Positions 52,410 to 61,834 of a stretch of DNA of 64,000 bases are shown one piece after another. Each line of letters opens with the position of its first letter. Position 1 is the first letter of the stretch. The notes below the pieces were generated by a model, which was not told the DNA's origin, made no database searches, and saw only the letters and a program-made list of their open reading frames with translations. The translations under genes and the position numbers were made by a program. Source of the stretch: JAIQFL01 sp035295745 (GTDB taxonomy: Bacteria; Acidobacteriota; Terriglobia; Bryobacterales; Bryobacteraceae); NCBI GenBank assembly GCA_035295745.1, contig DATGIL010000057.1:1-64000 (forward strand), written 5' to 3'.

Positions 52410-52916
52410 TTACCTGGAGGATGCCTGCGCCAATCTGCGCCTCGTGGTCGGAGGGACGATGCCCTTCATTCGCAAGGAGATAAACAGTTGCGCCCGGTGC
52501 GTCAATTCGTGCTCTTTTACAAAAAGAAGCATTTCCAGCCGGGTCAGCGCCCGGCCATCTCTACCGGTAATCACCTGCGCGTAGAAGTCTGCTGATTTTC
52601 CCGCCAGTGCCTCGGTGCGCTGTTCAATAGATTCCTGCAAAGCAGCTACCAGGCCATCTCTTCCTTCTCGGACAAATCGCCGATGCGGCGCCAGCTTTTC
52701 CCGAAAATTCGGTGTATTGAAATTTTCTTCCCCGTCGAGCAAAAGCCCCGTGAGCCCGTCACCGGCGTCCAGAATGTGACGCGCCAGTTCCCCAAACGTC
52801 ATGACGTCCGGCGTGTTGCGGTAATCGAACTCGCCAGCGGGAAAATCGTTGACCGCGTTGATGGTATCGCCCCGGACCGTCTTCCACGAATTCAACACCT
52901 GCTCCACTCTGACCAT
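52410..52916 (-). CDS. DinB family protein
   Basis: The ATG at 52916 starts a 168-residue four-helix DinB/YfiT-like protein: VLNSWKTVRGDTINAVNDFPAGEFDYR, GELARHILDAGDG and LFVKEHELTHRAQLFISLR, which supply the metal-binding His residues typical of the family. DinB-like proteins are often thiol-S-transferases or of unknown role. It is one of two in the window (see 59952-60446). Confidence 0.85.
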   Translation of the reverse strand: MVRVEQVLNSWKTVRGDTINAVNDFPAGEFDYRNTPDVMTFGELARHILDAGDGLTGLLLDGEENFNTPNFREKLAPHRRFVREGRDGLVAALQESIEQRTEALAGKSADFYAQVITGRDGRALTRLEMLLFVKEHELTHRAQLFISLRMKGIVPPTTRRRLAQASSR

Positions 52917-52989
52917 GACCACATTGTACAAAGCAGCGCGAACGGCGGAGGGGACAGCCAGATGTGGTGTGCATGCGGCGCAAGCGCGG

Positions 52990-53691
52990 TCAGGAGCGCG
53001 AGCGCTCGTAGTAGGAGTCGACCGCCGCCTGCCCGGTGTAGTTCGGTCCCGCCCGGTCGTCCGCACCCACATAGCGGTATGGAAGGAGATGCCGCGGGGT
53101 GGGCGCGCTGCGGATCAGCAAGTGTCTCCCCGGCACGTAACGGAAACCTGCGCGCCGGAGATCTTTTCCGATCTGCGCCGCTGACGATGCGCGGCCGCTG
53201 ATCCGCAGGTTTCGATAGTCAAGATGGAGCATGAGCTGGCCGTCATCTTTGAGCCATGCAGCCGCCCTCTGCACAAGACCCAGCTTGTCGCCTATGTAGT
53301 GCAATCCGTGGATACACGTCACCAGGTCGAACCGTTCTTCAGTCTCCCAACTCTCCAGTGAGGCAGCGACGAGGCCGACGCTGAGACCGGGCGGAACTGG
53401 ATCGAACATCGGAACCAAGTCCACTCCGACGAGCGTGAGTCTACGGTCCAGGCCGGCCGTGCGGCAAATCTCCGCGGCTTGCATCAATGCGCGGCCGGAT
53501 CCGCAGCAGAGATCGAGCCAGGCGGCTTCAGGCTGTTTTTCCAGCCTCTTCTTCAGGAAGTCCAGCGGCGAGAAACCGAGTTCTTTTTCGTAGCTGTTGG
53601 CGCCTGCGAGGTTTCGCCGCCGGTTCATGCATGCATTGGCAACGATCTCCGATTTTTCGAGGGCGGCGATGTCGAGGAGGCAGGATGCCAA
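52990..53691 (-). CDS. SAM-dependent methyltransferase
   Basis: This is a class I methyltransferase of about 233 residues with motif I as WLDLCCGSGRALMQAA, motif II VGVDLVPM, and RFDLVTCIHGLHYIGDKL. The first visible start is TTG 53691; ATG 53628 is the first ATG, but the residues before it (ALEKSEIVANACMNRRRN) look coding. It lies 4 bp after the DUF1801 gene. The substrate is unknown. Confidence 0.85.
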   Translation of the reverse strand: MASCLLDIAALEKSEIVANACMNRRRNLAGANSYEKELGFSPLDFLKKRLEKQPEAAWLDLCCGSGRALMQAAEICRTAGLDRRLTLVGVDLVPMFDPVPPGLSVGLVAASLESWETEERFDLVTCIHGLHYIGDKLGLVQRAAAWLKDDGQLMLHLDYRNLRISGRASSAAQIGKDLRRAGFRYVPGRHLLIRSAPTPRHLLPYRYVGADDRAGPNYTGQAAVDSYYERSRS

Positions 53692-53695
53692 GATC

Positions 53696-54163
53696 TTATT
53701 TCCGCCTGCGAGTCGGTAACGCCCGCTTCGTGGCGGATTGAGCCGTGCGCACGATGGTGCGAGGCTTCCCTGCTATGCCTTCCGGCCGCTCCGCTTCCGC
53801 GATCGCCCTTCTCACCAACTCCCGAACGCCGGGAGTGTCCAGGTCTGTCGATTCGGCGATCCGCACGTGGCGAATCAATTTACCATCGCCCCGAAGCAAA
53901 CCGTCTGGATCGCGCAACTGGGAGCCAAAGTTGAAGCCCAGATTCACCCAATTGGCATGTGTCGTGGTGAAGACGAACGCATCACTGGGGCGCTCCGTGA
54001 AACTGAAGTGATCGGCGATGGTGTACACCTGATAGACGAACTCGCTGGCTTCCGGAGCCTCTTCCAGGATCAGTGTACGCACCGCCAGTGCGAGCTTCTT
54101 AACGAGCCCGCTGTACGGCAGGAGCAGTTTGAGGTACTCCGGGTCGGGGGGACGGACTCGCAC
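53696..54163 (-). CDS. DUF1801 domain protein
   Basis: This 155-residue protein begins at GTG 54163 and has the DUF1801/YdhG-like layout (YLKLLLPYSGLVKKLALAVRTLI, FVFTTTHANWVNLGFNFG, HVRIAESTDLDTPGVREL) and a basic tail. It is probably cytoplasmic and of unknown function. It immediately precedes the methyltransferase on the same strand. Confidence 0.75.
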   Translation of the reverse strand: MRVRPPDPEYLKLLLPYSGLVKKLALAVRTLILEEAPEASEFVYQVYTIADHFSFTERPSDAFVFTTTHANWVNLGFNFGSQLRDPDGLLRGDGKLIRHVRIAESTDLDTPGVRELVRRAIAEAERPEGIAGKPRTIVRTAQSATKRALPTRRRK

Positions 54164-54277
54164 TCAGCCAGTGTATCTCACGGGTGGATGGAATCGGCCA
54201 TCTGGATCTCTGGCCGGTAAGGGACATCGCCCGCAGACCTTCTCCAGGATGCGGAGCGTGTTCTACAATTGGCAGTC

Positions 54278-55015
54278 ATGCCAACTGACATCGATCCCGC
54301 CCGTGTGATGCCCCGCGTCATTCTCCAATCGGCTGGTTTGCGAGATGCGCGCGTTCTGGAGGTCGGCGCTGGGGATGGCCGATTGACGTTCCAGTACGCT
54401 GCACAATCCCAATCCGTAATCGGAATCGACACGATGGAGCCGGACATCAGGTCGGCGGTATCTGCTCCTCCGACCGATTTCGGCGGGCAAGTGCAGTTTC
54501 TGTGTGCCAGCGCGACGGCTCTGCCGTTTTCCGCGGAACAGTTTGAGGTCGTGCTGTTGGCCTCCTCGTTGTGATGAGTGGCGCGGGAGGGCATGGTCGA
54601 TGCCCTGCGGGAAGCACGGCGTGTTCTGACAAGGCGCGGCGTTCTGATTGACGTTCGGCCCGTCGTGGCTCCTATCGTGGTCGAAGTGGTCATCGACGCC
54701 CAGGCCATTTGGGCGGTCGAAGTTGCATCATTCAGCGCGCCAGAGGACACGGTGGCAGCGGATGCCGCGGTGCAGCAGGCCTTGTCCAGCGGATGGTTTG
54801 GCTTCGAGAAGAGTATTGCGTTTGATTTTGAGATCTTTTGCGATACTGCCGCGGAGTTGCGGGCCTACGCGAACGCTCGAAAGTTACGCGGGGCAGAGAT
54901 TCCTTATGTCGAATTGGAAGCACGGCAGCGCGCAATGCGCGGAGAGGGACAGGCGCTCCGGTTGCGATGCCGCAGACTTTGGATGCTGAGTACCTACGGC
55001 AAAGATAGGTTCTAA
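54278..55015 (+). CDS. SAM-dependent methyltransferase with two in-frame UGA codons (possible selenoprotein)
   Basis: From ATG 54278 the frame encodes a class I methyltransferase: RVLEVGAGDGRLTFQYA (motif I), SVIGIDTMEPD (motif II), ATALPFSAEQFEVVLLASSL, then TGA-TGA at 54572-54577, then VAREGMVDALREARRVL, RRGVLIDVRPVVAPIVVE and on to TAA 55015. Both flanks share one frame and show no other lesion over 245 codons. The position after SSL/WSL in relatives is, as far as I recall, often cysteine; that needs a check. A hairpin at 54588-54606 fits the bacterial SECIS layout. If selenocysteine is not used, the product stops after 98 residues and the gene is a pseudogene. Confidence 0.7.
54588..54606 (+). 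promoter_or_regulatory. SECIS-like hairpin downstream of the double UGA
   Basis: AGGGCAT/ATGCCCT form a perfect 7-bp stem with the 5-nt loop GGTCG. The loop opens with G, and begins 17 nt after the second UGA (20 after the first), within the range used for bacterial SECIS elements. Confidence 0.5.
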
Positions 55016-55101
55016 CTTACCGGAGAGTCGCTGCAAGTCCGTCAATTCCCATCAGCCTTTGTACTTGTTGACACTATTCGGCGTGTGGCACAATCGGTCC
55101 C

Positions 55102-56022
55102 ATGTCTTCGTCGATACGGGCTCGGGCCGGGCTTGCTGCGATGACAGTCGCACGCCTCGCGCTAGGCATCGGCATGATGCCTTATGGCGTTTCCAAACTG
55201 TTTGATCTTCAGTTTCAAGTGGGCGCGTGGAATTATGCGCGGCCGCTCGGCGAGCTTCCCGGGACACTGCTCACCTGGGCATTCCTTGGCTATTCTCCGG
55301 CATTCCAGTTTCTTTTGGGGTTGTTCGAAGTCGGTCCCGCCATTCTGCTGCTCTCCGCACGGACCCGCCGTGTGGGCGCGTTGCTGCTGTTTCCGGTTGT
55401 GCTCAATGTGGCGATGATCAACTACTTCCTCGACCTGTGGCCGGCCACGCGCATCATCAGCACAGTAATGTTGGCGCTGAATACTTTCCTGATCCTCTAC
55501 GACTACGACCTCTATCTCAGTTTCCTCTCGCAACTGCTGGCGCCATCCGCTCCGATCGCTAACCGAAAGCTGCGAATCGCGGCCAAGGCGGCGGGCTTCA
55601 TGGTCCCAGCCGTCCTGATCGGACTCATTCTTTTCGATTTCCATTCGAAGGTCGAATCCGTGTTCGCAATCGGCACCGATTTCGTCGGACGGCGCCAGAT
55701 TAATCGCGCTGGAACCTGGAAGATCGCTTCTCTCAGCATCTCGGGTCAAGTGGTGCCTGGTGCGGCTGCCGACTCGCTCTACTTCGATCTCGGCGGGCGC
55801 TGCGTCCGCTCCGATGGCGTTCACCACGATATCGGGAAATTCCAGGCAGACCAGACCCACGGAACGTTTCAAATTCAGGATATTCCGTTCGGCTCCGACA
55901 GCAGCCCGATCCAAGGTTCTTATCGGGTGGACCGCGATCGGCTCTTACTCGATGGTCATCGCGGGAGCCAGACCGTGTCGCTCGTTCTGCAACGGGCTCG
56001 GTGGGCCCCTCCGGGTCGCTGA
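55102..56022 (+). CDS. DoxX-like membrane protein with C-terminal soluble domain
   Basis: This 306-residue protein begins with DoxX-type helices (VARLALGIGMMPYGVSKLFDLQ, FLLGLFEVGPAILLLSARTRRVGALLL) totalling about five membrane segments to residue ~180. A ~120-residue beta-rich domain follows, presumably outside the membrane (TWKIASLSISGQVVPG, RYVDRDRLLL-like strands). Function is unknown. It stands alone, upstream of aceE. Confidence 0.75.
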   Translation: MSSSIRARAGLAAMTVARLALGIGMMPYGVSKLFDLQFQVGAWNYARPLGELPGTLLTWAFLGYSPAFQFLLGLFEVGPAILLLSARTRRVGALLLFPVVLNVAMINYFLDLWPATRIISTVMLALNTFLILYDYDLYLSFLSQLLAPSAPIANRKLRIAAKAAGFMVPAVLIGLILFDFHSKVESVFAIGTDFVGRRQINRAGTWKIASLSISGQVVPGAAADSLYFDLGGRCVRSDGVHHDIGKFQADQTHGTFQIQDIPFGSDSSPIQGSYRVDRDRLLLDGHRGSQTVSLVLQRARWAPPGR

Positions 56023-56374
56023 CTGGCGTACGGTGTGACGTTTTAGCCGCAGAACGATGATTCCCGGATGCTCGTGCGGCACGTAGGCCTGAATATTAGC
56101 GAAATCCAAATCAAGGACGCGGGGCTACCCAGCATTTCTCCCCGCATCTCTGTCGCCAGCATCCTCTTCCGCTTGCGCTGTCCTCCTCCTACGGGACAGC
56201 AACTCATCGCTCCCCGATCTCGCCCGTGCGTGTCCCTCGTCGCCCTTTCCCCCGGACTTCTCTGCGTTTGACACCGTGCCTTCGCGCCTCCGCGGTGAGA
56301 TTTCTTTGGGTCTAAGACTGGCCATTTTGAGCCGTCCCAGCCCATGTCTGGCGCCCCGTATAATAAAGATATCC
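56023..56374. other. Intergenic region upstream of aceE with a candidate -10 element
   Basis: No gene was found. A TATAAT at 56359-56364 lies 10 bp before the aceE ATG, which would give a very short leader; no clear -35 was found at the proper distance. Confidence 0.35.
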
Positions 56375-59050
56375 ATGCACCAGAAACTCAATGAGAGGGT
56401 AGTAGACCTCGATCCTCAGGAGACTGCGGAGTGGGTGGAAGCGCTCGAACAAGTCATCGATGGGGCCGGCCCCGATCGCGCTGCCTACCTGCTGGAACAG
56501 CTCAATGAACGGGCTCGCGCCAATGGCGCCGAACTGCCCATCCACCTCAATACCCCCTACATCAACACACTTCGTCCCGAGGACGAGGTTCCGTATCCCG
56601 GCGACCGCGCCGTGGAGCGCCGCATCAAGAGCCTGTTGCGTTGGAACGCGATGGCCATGGTGGTCCGGCAAAACAAATACGACGCCGGAATCGGCGGTCA
56701 TATCTCCACCTACGCTTCGCTTGCCACGTTGCTCGAAGTCGGTTTCAATCATTTCTTCCACGCCAAATACGGCGATCAGCCCGGCGATCTCATCTACTTC
56801 CAGGGCCACGCCTCGCCCGGAGTCTACGCGCGCGCCTTTCTCGAAGGGCGCCTGACCGAAGAGCACCTGAAGAATTTCCGCCACGAACTGCGGGAGCATC
56901 CAGGACTCTCTTCGTATCCGCATCCCTGGCTGATGCCGAACTTCTGGAGTTTCCCCACCGTCTCGATGGGCTTGGGCCCAATCAACGCGATCTATCAGGC
57001 GCGCTTCATGCGGTACATGGAGCACCGCGGACTCATTCCTCCCACTCAGCGCCACGTTTGGGCCTTCCTCGGCGACGGCGAAATGGACGAGCCCGAATCC
57101 ATGGGATCGCTCACTCTCGCATCGCGTGAGAAGCTCGACAATCTGATCTTCGTAATCAATTGCAACCTGCAGCGGCTGGACGGACCGGTACGAGGCAACG
57201 GCAAGGTGATCCAAGAGCTCGAAGCCGCCTTCCGCGGCGCGGGTTGGAACGTGATCAAGGTGATTTGGGGCTCCGATTGGGACAATCTCCTGGCACGCGA
57301 CTCCACGGGCCTGCTGCAAAAACGGATGGGCGAAGTGGTGGACGGTGAGTTCCAGACCTACGTCACCAAGGACGGCGCCTACATCCGCAAGAATTTCTTC
57401 GGTAAGTACCCGGAGTTGCTCGACCTCGTATCCCACCTGAGCGACGAAGAGCTGTTCCGCCTGCAGCGCGGCGGCCACGATCCGCGCAAGGTGTACAACG
57501 CTTATCAGGCCGCGATCGAGACGCAGGGGCAGCCGACCCTCATCCTGGCGCATACCATCAAAGGATACGGATTGGGTGAGGCCGGCGAAGGCCGCAACAT
57601 CACGCACCAGCAGAAGAAGCTCAACGAGCAGGAAATTGCGCATTTCCGCTCCCGCTTCGAGATTCCCATTCCTGAGGAAGCTGCCCGAAATGCGTCGTTC
57701 TACCGGCCGCCGTCGGACAGCCCGGAGATCGCTTATCTGCACGAACGGCGCCGACAATTAGGCGGGTACGTGCCTGGCCGCAAGGCGCCCGGCACGCGAA
57801 TCGAAGCCCCCCCCTTGCAGTATCTGAAGGAATCGCTTGAAGGGTCTGCTGGGCGCGAGGTATCCAGCACCATGGCGTTTGTCCGTGCGCTGACGCAGTT
57901 GATGAAGCATCCCGCAATCGGCAAGCGCGTCGTACCGATCATTCCCGACGAAGCGCGCACTTTCGGCATGGAGTCGCTGTTCCGGCAATTCGGCATCTAC
58001 GCCAGCCAGGGGCAACTTTATAAACCACACGATGCCGAGATCTTCCTGTATTACAAGGAGTCGCAGGACGGACAGATTCTGGAGGAAGGCATCACCGAAG
58101 CGGGATCGATGGCCTCCTTCACGGCGGCCGGTGTATCGTATGTGAACTACGGCGTAGAGATGATTCCTTTTTTCATCTACTACTCCATGTTCGGATTCCA
58201 GCGCGTTGGCGACCTGGTGTGGGCCTTCGGCGATGCGCGCGGCAAGGGCTTCCTTTGCGGCGGCACGGCGGGGCGTACCACGCTCGCGGGTGAAGGATTG
58301 CAGCACCAGGACGGTCACAGCCTGGTATTGGCGAGCACCGTCCCGAACTGTGTTGCCTACGATCCGGCCTTTAGCTACGAGATCGCCATCATCGTGCAGG
58401 ACGGCATCCGGCGGATGTACCAGGAGCTGGAAGACCGTTTCTACTATCTCACCCTGTACAACGAGAATTACCCGATGCCGGCCATGCCTGCGGACCTGAA
58501 TCCTGAGGAAGTGCTCAAGGGTATCTACCGCTACAAGGTGGCGGAGAACGGCAAGGCGGTGGTGCAGCTCTTTGGCAGCGGACCGATTCTTAACGAGGCC
58601 ATCCGCGCGCAACAAATTCTCGCCGATAAATACGGCGTTGCCTCCGACGTGTGGAGCGTCACCAGCTACAACGAGCTGCGACGCGATGCGCTCGGTGTGG
58701 AGCGATGGAACCGACTGCATCCCGACCAGCCGGAACGGGCGCCGTACATTCTCGAAGCGCTGCGGGGCGCCGAAGGACCGATCGTCGCGGCCACCGACTA
58801 CATGAAGGTCGTGCCCGACCAGATCGCGCCGTGGCTGTCCGGCCGGTTGGAGACGCTGGGGACCGATGGTTTCGGCCGCAGCGATAATCGTGAGTATCTG
58901 CGGCAGCATTTCGAAATCAACGCGGAATCGATCGTGACGGCAGCGCTCTCGCGGCTGTCGCGAGAGGGCAAATTTGAAGTTGCCCGAGCTAAGGCGGCAT
59001 TTGCCGAGCTTGGCGTAAATCCCGAAAAGGTGGATGCCGCGCTGGCGTAG
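56375..59050 (+). CDS. aceE: Pyruvate dehydrogenase E1 component, homodimeric type
   Basis: AceE decarboxylates pyruvate with thiamine diphosphate and passes the acetyl group to the E2 lipoyl domain. The ATG at 56375 gives 891 residues, the usual length. Visible marks are AGIGGHISTYASLATLLEVG, YFQGHASPGVYARAFLEGRL, the ThDP motif GDGEMDEPES...INCNLQRLDGPVRGNGK, and the C-terminal DGFGRSDNREYLRQHFE. Genes for E2 and E3 are not adjacent. A CDF transporter follows 18 bp downstream. Confidence 0.97.
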   Translation: MHQKLNERVVDLDPQETAEWVEALEQVIDGAGPDRAAYLLEQLNERARANGAELPIHLNTPYINTLRPEDEVPYPGDRAVERRIKSLLRWNAMAMVVRQNKYDAGIGGHISTYASLATLLEVGFNHFFHAKYGDQPGDLIYFQGHASPGVYARAFLEGRLTEEHLKNFRHELREHPGLSSYPHPWLMPNFWSFPTVSMGLGPINAIYQARFMRYMEHRGLIPPTQRHVWAFLGDGEMDEPESMGSLTLASREKLDNLIFVINCNLQRLDGPVRGNGKVIQELEAAFRGAGWNVIKVIWGSDWDNLLARDSTGLLQKRMGEVVDGEFQTYVTKDGAYIRKNFFGKYPELLDLVSHLSDEELFRLQRGGHDPRKVYNAYQAAIETQGQPTLILAHTIKGYGLGEAGEGRNITHQQKKLNEQEIAHFRSRFEIPIPEEAARNASFYRPPSDSPEIAYLHERRRQLGGYVPGRKAPGTRIEAPPLQYLKESLEGSAGREVSSTMAFVRALTQLMKHPAIGKRVVPIIPDEARTFGMESLFRQFGIYASQGQLYKPHDAEIFLYYKESQDGQILEEGITEAGSMASFTAAGVSYVNYGVEMIPFFIYYSMFGFQRVGDLVWAFGDARGKGFLCGGTAGRTTLAGEGLQHQDGHSLVLASTVPNCVAYDPAFSYEIAIIVQDGIRRMYQELEDRFYYLTLYNENYPMPAMPADLNPEEVLKGIYRYKVAENGKAVVQLFGSGPILNEAIRAQQILADKYGVASDVWSVTSYNELRRDALGVERWNRLHPDQPERAPYILEALRGAEGPIVAATDYMKVVPDQIAPWLSGRLETLGTDGFGRSDNREYLRQHFEINAESIVTAALSRLSREGKFEVARAKAAFAELGVNPEKVDAALA

Positions 59051-59068
59051 TTCGGCGCATCCAATCCA

Positions 59069-59944
59069 ATGCCGACCGGTAAGCGCGTGGCGGCCGCGGG
59101 CATGCTGGTGAGCGGCCTTCTCGCCGTCGTCAAGATTCTGGTCGGCATGGCGGGTCATTCCACAGCCGTCATCGCCGACGGCATGGAATCGGCCAGCGAC
59201 GTATTTGCTTCCGGACTGGTGTTGCTGGGCCTCACCATCGCGGCCAAGCCTGCGGACAAGGAACATCCCTACGGGCATGGCCGCGTCGAAATCCTGACGG
59301 GCCTGTTGATCGGCCTGGCACTCACGGCGGGCGGCACGCTGATCTCTTACGGCTCCATCGAGCGCCTGCATCACCCGCAGGCGCCTCTGGCCGCTTACGT
59401 AATCTGGCCCTTGGGACTCTCGCTAGCCGCTAAGGGTATTCTCTCTTTTTTCAAATTCCGCTCGGCCCGCAGGCTCAAGAGCGACTCGCTTCGGGCCGAT
59501 GCCTGGAACGATGCCATGGATTCGCTATCGGCGATGATCGCCCTTACTGCCGTGATATTGGCGTTGCACGACCCCGCGCGATTTCGCGATGCGGATAGCT
59601 ATGGAGGCTTCTTCGTTGGACTGATGGTGGTACTCGTGGGGGTGCGTGTGTCCTACGACACCGCGCTCCAGTTGATGGACACCATGCCGGACGAGCAGCA
59701 CATGCGGCAGATTCGCGAAGCCGCCACGGCGGTGCCCGGGGCGCTGGGCGTCGAGAAGTGCTTCGCGCGGAAGACGGGGCTGCAATATCACGTCGATCTG
59801 CATCTGGAGGTCGATCCCAACCTGACCGTGCGGCAGTCGCACGAGATTGCGCACGAAGTTCGCGAACAGGTGATGCACCGGCTCGACTGGGTGGCAGACG
59901 TGCTGGTCCACGTCGAGCCGGCCCGCAATGAGGCTGCGCGATAA
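59069..59944 (+). CDS. Cation diffusion facilitator (CDF) transporter
   Basis: This 291-residue protein has six helices, the CDF signature STAVIADGMESASDVFASGLVL (first metal-site Asp pair), EHPYGHGRVE, the second pair in ADAWNDAMDSLSAM, and a C-terminal cytoplasmic ferredoxin-like domain (YHVDLHLEVDPNLTVRQSHEIAH). It exports divalent metals such as Zn or Mn/Fe in exchange for protons. The AxxND/ADxxE-type ligands are kept as DG...SD and WND...D. It is tightly spaced after aceE. Confidence 0.94.
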   Translation: MPTGKRVAAAGMLVSGLLAVVKILVGMAGHSTAVIADGMESASDVFASGLVLLGLTIAAKPADKEHPYGHGRVEILTGLLIGLALTAGGTLISYGSIERLHHPQAPLAAYVIWPLGLSLAAKGILSFFKFRSARRLKSDSLRADAWNDAMDSLSAMIALTAVILALHDPARFRDADSYGGFFVGLMVVLVGVRVSYDTALQLMDTMPDEQHMRQIREAATAVPGALGVEKCFARKTGLQYHVDLHLEVDPNLTVRQSHEIAHEVREQVMHRLDWVADVLVHVEPARNEAAR

Positions 59945-59951
59945 TCCGAAT

Positions 59952-60446
59952 ATGTCGGTTTCCATCGAGACCCTGCTCGTTCATCTGGACTATCACGCCT
60001 GGGCCAGCCGCCGGCTCGTGGAGGCTGCCGCCCAATTGTCCGTCGAAGAGTTGACGCGCGATTTCAAGACCTCCGATCGCTCCGTATTGGACACGCTGGT
60101 GCACGTGTACGCGGCCGATCGCCTTTGGCTCCGGCGGATGGAGGGGCTGCCGTTCGCAGGTTATAGTAGCGATGCCGATCGGAGTCTTGCCGTATTACAG
60201 AACGATTGGCCGGCATTGATGGAACGGTGGAAGGAGTGGACCTCGCGGCGCACGGGCGAGACCGCGTCGGCGCCGTTCACGTATTCAGATCTCAAAGGCC
60301 GAACGTGGACCCAGCCGATCTGGCAACTGATCCTCCACGTCGTGAATCACGGCACTCATCATCGCGGCCAGACTGCCGGCTTCTTGCGATCGATGGGCCA
60401 TGTTCCCCCGCCCCTCGATTTGGTCTTCTATTACAGAGAACGATAG
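59952..60446 (+). CDS. DinB family protein
   Basis: The ATG at 59952 is 8 bp after the CDF stop. The 164-residue four-helix protein has the DinB metal-site histidines in DTLVHVYAADRLWLRR and LILHVVNHGTHHRGQTAGFLR. Family members include thiol transferases and damage-inducible proteins of unknown role. It is likely cotranscribed with the CDF gene and converges on the Rieske oxygenase. Confidence 0.93.
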   Translation: MSVSIETLLVHLDYHAWASRRLVEAAAQLSVEELTRDFKTSDRSVLDTLVHVYAADRLWLRRMEGLPFAGYSSDADRSLAVLQNDWPALMERWKEWTSRRTGETASAPFTYSDLKGRTWTQPIWQLILHVVNHGTHHRGQTAGFLRSMGHVPPPLDLVFYYRER

Positions 60447-60465
60447 ACGACGGGCACGACAATCA

Positions 60466-61539
60466 TCATCGTGTCAAAAATTCATTCAATAATCCGTGAA
60501 AGTGATGCACTCCATTTTCGCGCTTCACGGAAAAGCGCCCCTGATTGTAGTTTCTCGATCGCAGGCCGCGCTGCGCGGATTCACAAACCTTGATGTCCTC
60601 CTGTTGAATCTCGTCACTGAAATCGATCGTCGCCTGCGCGACTTCGCCGCCGTAACCGAACCACTCGAAAATCGTGAGCGTGCGGTCGGCACCCATGGGT
60701 AGAATCAGGTTGCTGCTCAGATTATCGGGATAGATGTTCAGCATGAAGTTGGGGAAGATCCAGTAGTAGAGCGCGATGCGGCTGTTGTCGGTGAAGTCGT
60801 ATCGTCGCTCCTGCGATCCGTCGCCCGCGTTGATCGGAGCAATATGCGAAGAGTAGTAGCGAAACGTCTCGACGCGGTATTGCGCATAGTCCAACTCGCG
60901 CATCAGGCTCGGGTGCGCGGCAGGAAGATGGTATCCCTCGAGGTAGTTGTCGATGTACACCTTCCAGTTGCAGTTCACCACGTAGTCGCGGCGATACGAG
61001 AGCCGCATTTGGTCGAACGGGCAACCGACCTGCGCGATCTCTTCGGGAATGGCGCCGAGCATTTCGAGTAGCGGTGGCGCGCCTGGGTCCTGATTTACAA
61101 ACACGAACGGCCCCCAGGTCTCCACGCGAAATTGCGGCAGGCAGATCTGCGAGCGATCCCAGTCCTGTACCCCTTCGAATTCCGGCGTGCCCACCAGGCG
61201 TCCGTCCAAAGCGTAGCTCCAGGCATGATACGGGCAGCGGATCACGGATGCCTGTCCGGTTCCCTCCGCGAGCAGTGCGCCACGATGGCGGCACACGTTC
61301 GAGAATGCCCGCAGCGCCCCGTCCTTGGCGCGCGCTATCAGGATTGGCTCGCCCGTGATGTCACATGCCAGGTAACTACCGGGCTCGCGCAAGGAATCGG
61401 CATGGCCCACATACTGCCACGTGCGGCCAAACACATCGCGCTGCTCGGCCTCCAGAAATGTGGGATCGATGTACCAGCGCGCGGGAATGGTGGCGGCTCG
61501 CGAGAGGTCGGGCGTATAGCGGTAGTCGCTCAGGTCCAT
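60466..61539 (-). CDS. Rieske [2Fe-2S] ring-hydroxylating oxygenase alpha subunit
   Basis: The ATG at 61539 gives 357 residues. The N-terminal Rieske domain has CRHRGALLAEGTG and CPYHAWSYALDGRL, binding the cluster by two Cys and two His. The C-terminal catalytic domain has the mononuclear-iron motif NWKVYIDNYLEGYHLPAAHPSL. It resembles the phthalate/choline-monooxygenase-like alpha subunits that hydroxylate aromatics or demethylate methylamines. No reductase or beta subunit is adjacent, so electrons must come from elsewhere. A good sigma-70 promoter lies immediately upstream. Confidence 0.94.
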   Translation of the reverse strand: MDLSDYRYTPDLSRAATIPARWYIDPTFLEAEQRDVFGRTWQYVGHADSLREPGSYLACDITGEPILIARAKDGALRAFSNVCRHRGALLAEGTGQASVIRCPYHAWSYALDGRLVGTPEFEGVQDWDRSQICLPQFRVETWGPFVFVNQDPGAPPLLEMLGAIPEEIAQVGCPFDQMRLSYRRDYVVNCNWKVYIDNYLEGYHLPAAHPSLMRELDYAQYRVETFRYYSSHIAPINAGDGSQERRYDFTDNSRIALYYWIFPNFMLNIYPDNLSSNLILPMGADRTLTIFEWFGYGGEVAQATIDFSDEIQQEDIKVCESAQRGLRSRNYNQGRFSVKRENGVHHFHGLLNEFLTR

Positions 61540-61546
61540 TGCGAAA

Positions 61547-61574
61547 ACTATAACGCATTCGCGGATGCCGTCAA
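61547..61574 (-). promoter_or_regulatory. Sigma-70-type promoter of the Rieske oxygenase gene
   Basis: On the minus strand TTGACG and TATAGT are 16 bp apart, with TATAGT ending 7 bp before the ATG at 61539. A transcript would have almost no leader. Confidence 0.6.
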
Positions 61575-61834
61575 AACAACTTTGACCTACTGCATTTTCG
61601 AGGGAGTGCTGGCGGGATCCCTGAACGGCTATTACGATTTCGATTTCAGCCCTGACCGACTGCGGAGGGGGAAGCACCAGGAATCCGGCTGGTGGGTTTG
61701 CAGAATTCCTAAGTTTGGGACCGCCAGGGCGCACGGAAAAACCGTATTTAGCTTAGAAGTCTCATGCAAAATCCTCATGTTTTGCTTGAATTTGTGCGAG
61801 GTCAGCCATTGGCGTCTGCGGCTCTGGTACCGCC

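Noticed and set aside
61570..61586. GTCAA-N7-TTGAC as a fourth sigma-54 enhancer site
   Set aside because: No GG-N10-GC element lies 70-100 bp away in either direction in front of a gene, and one arm is accounted for by the -35 box of a sigma-70 promoter.
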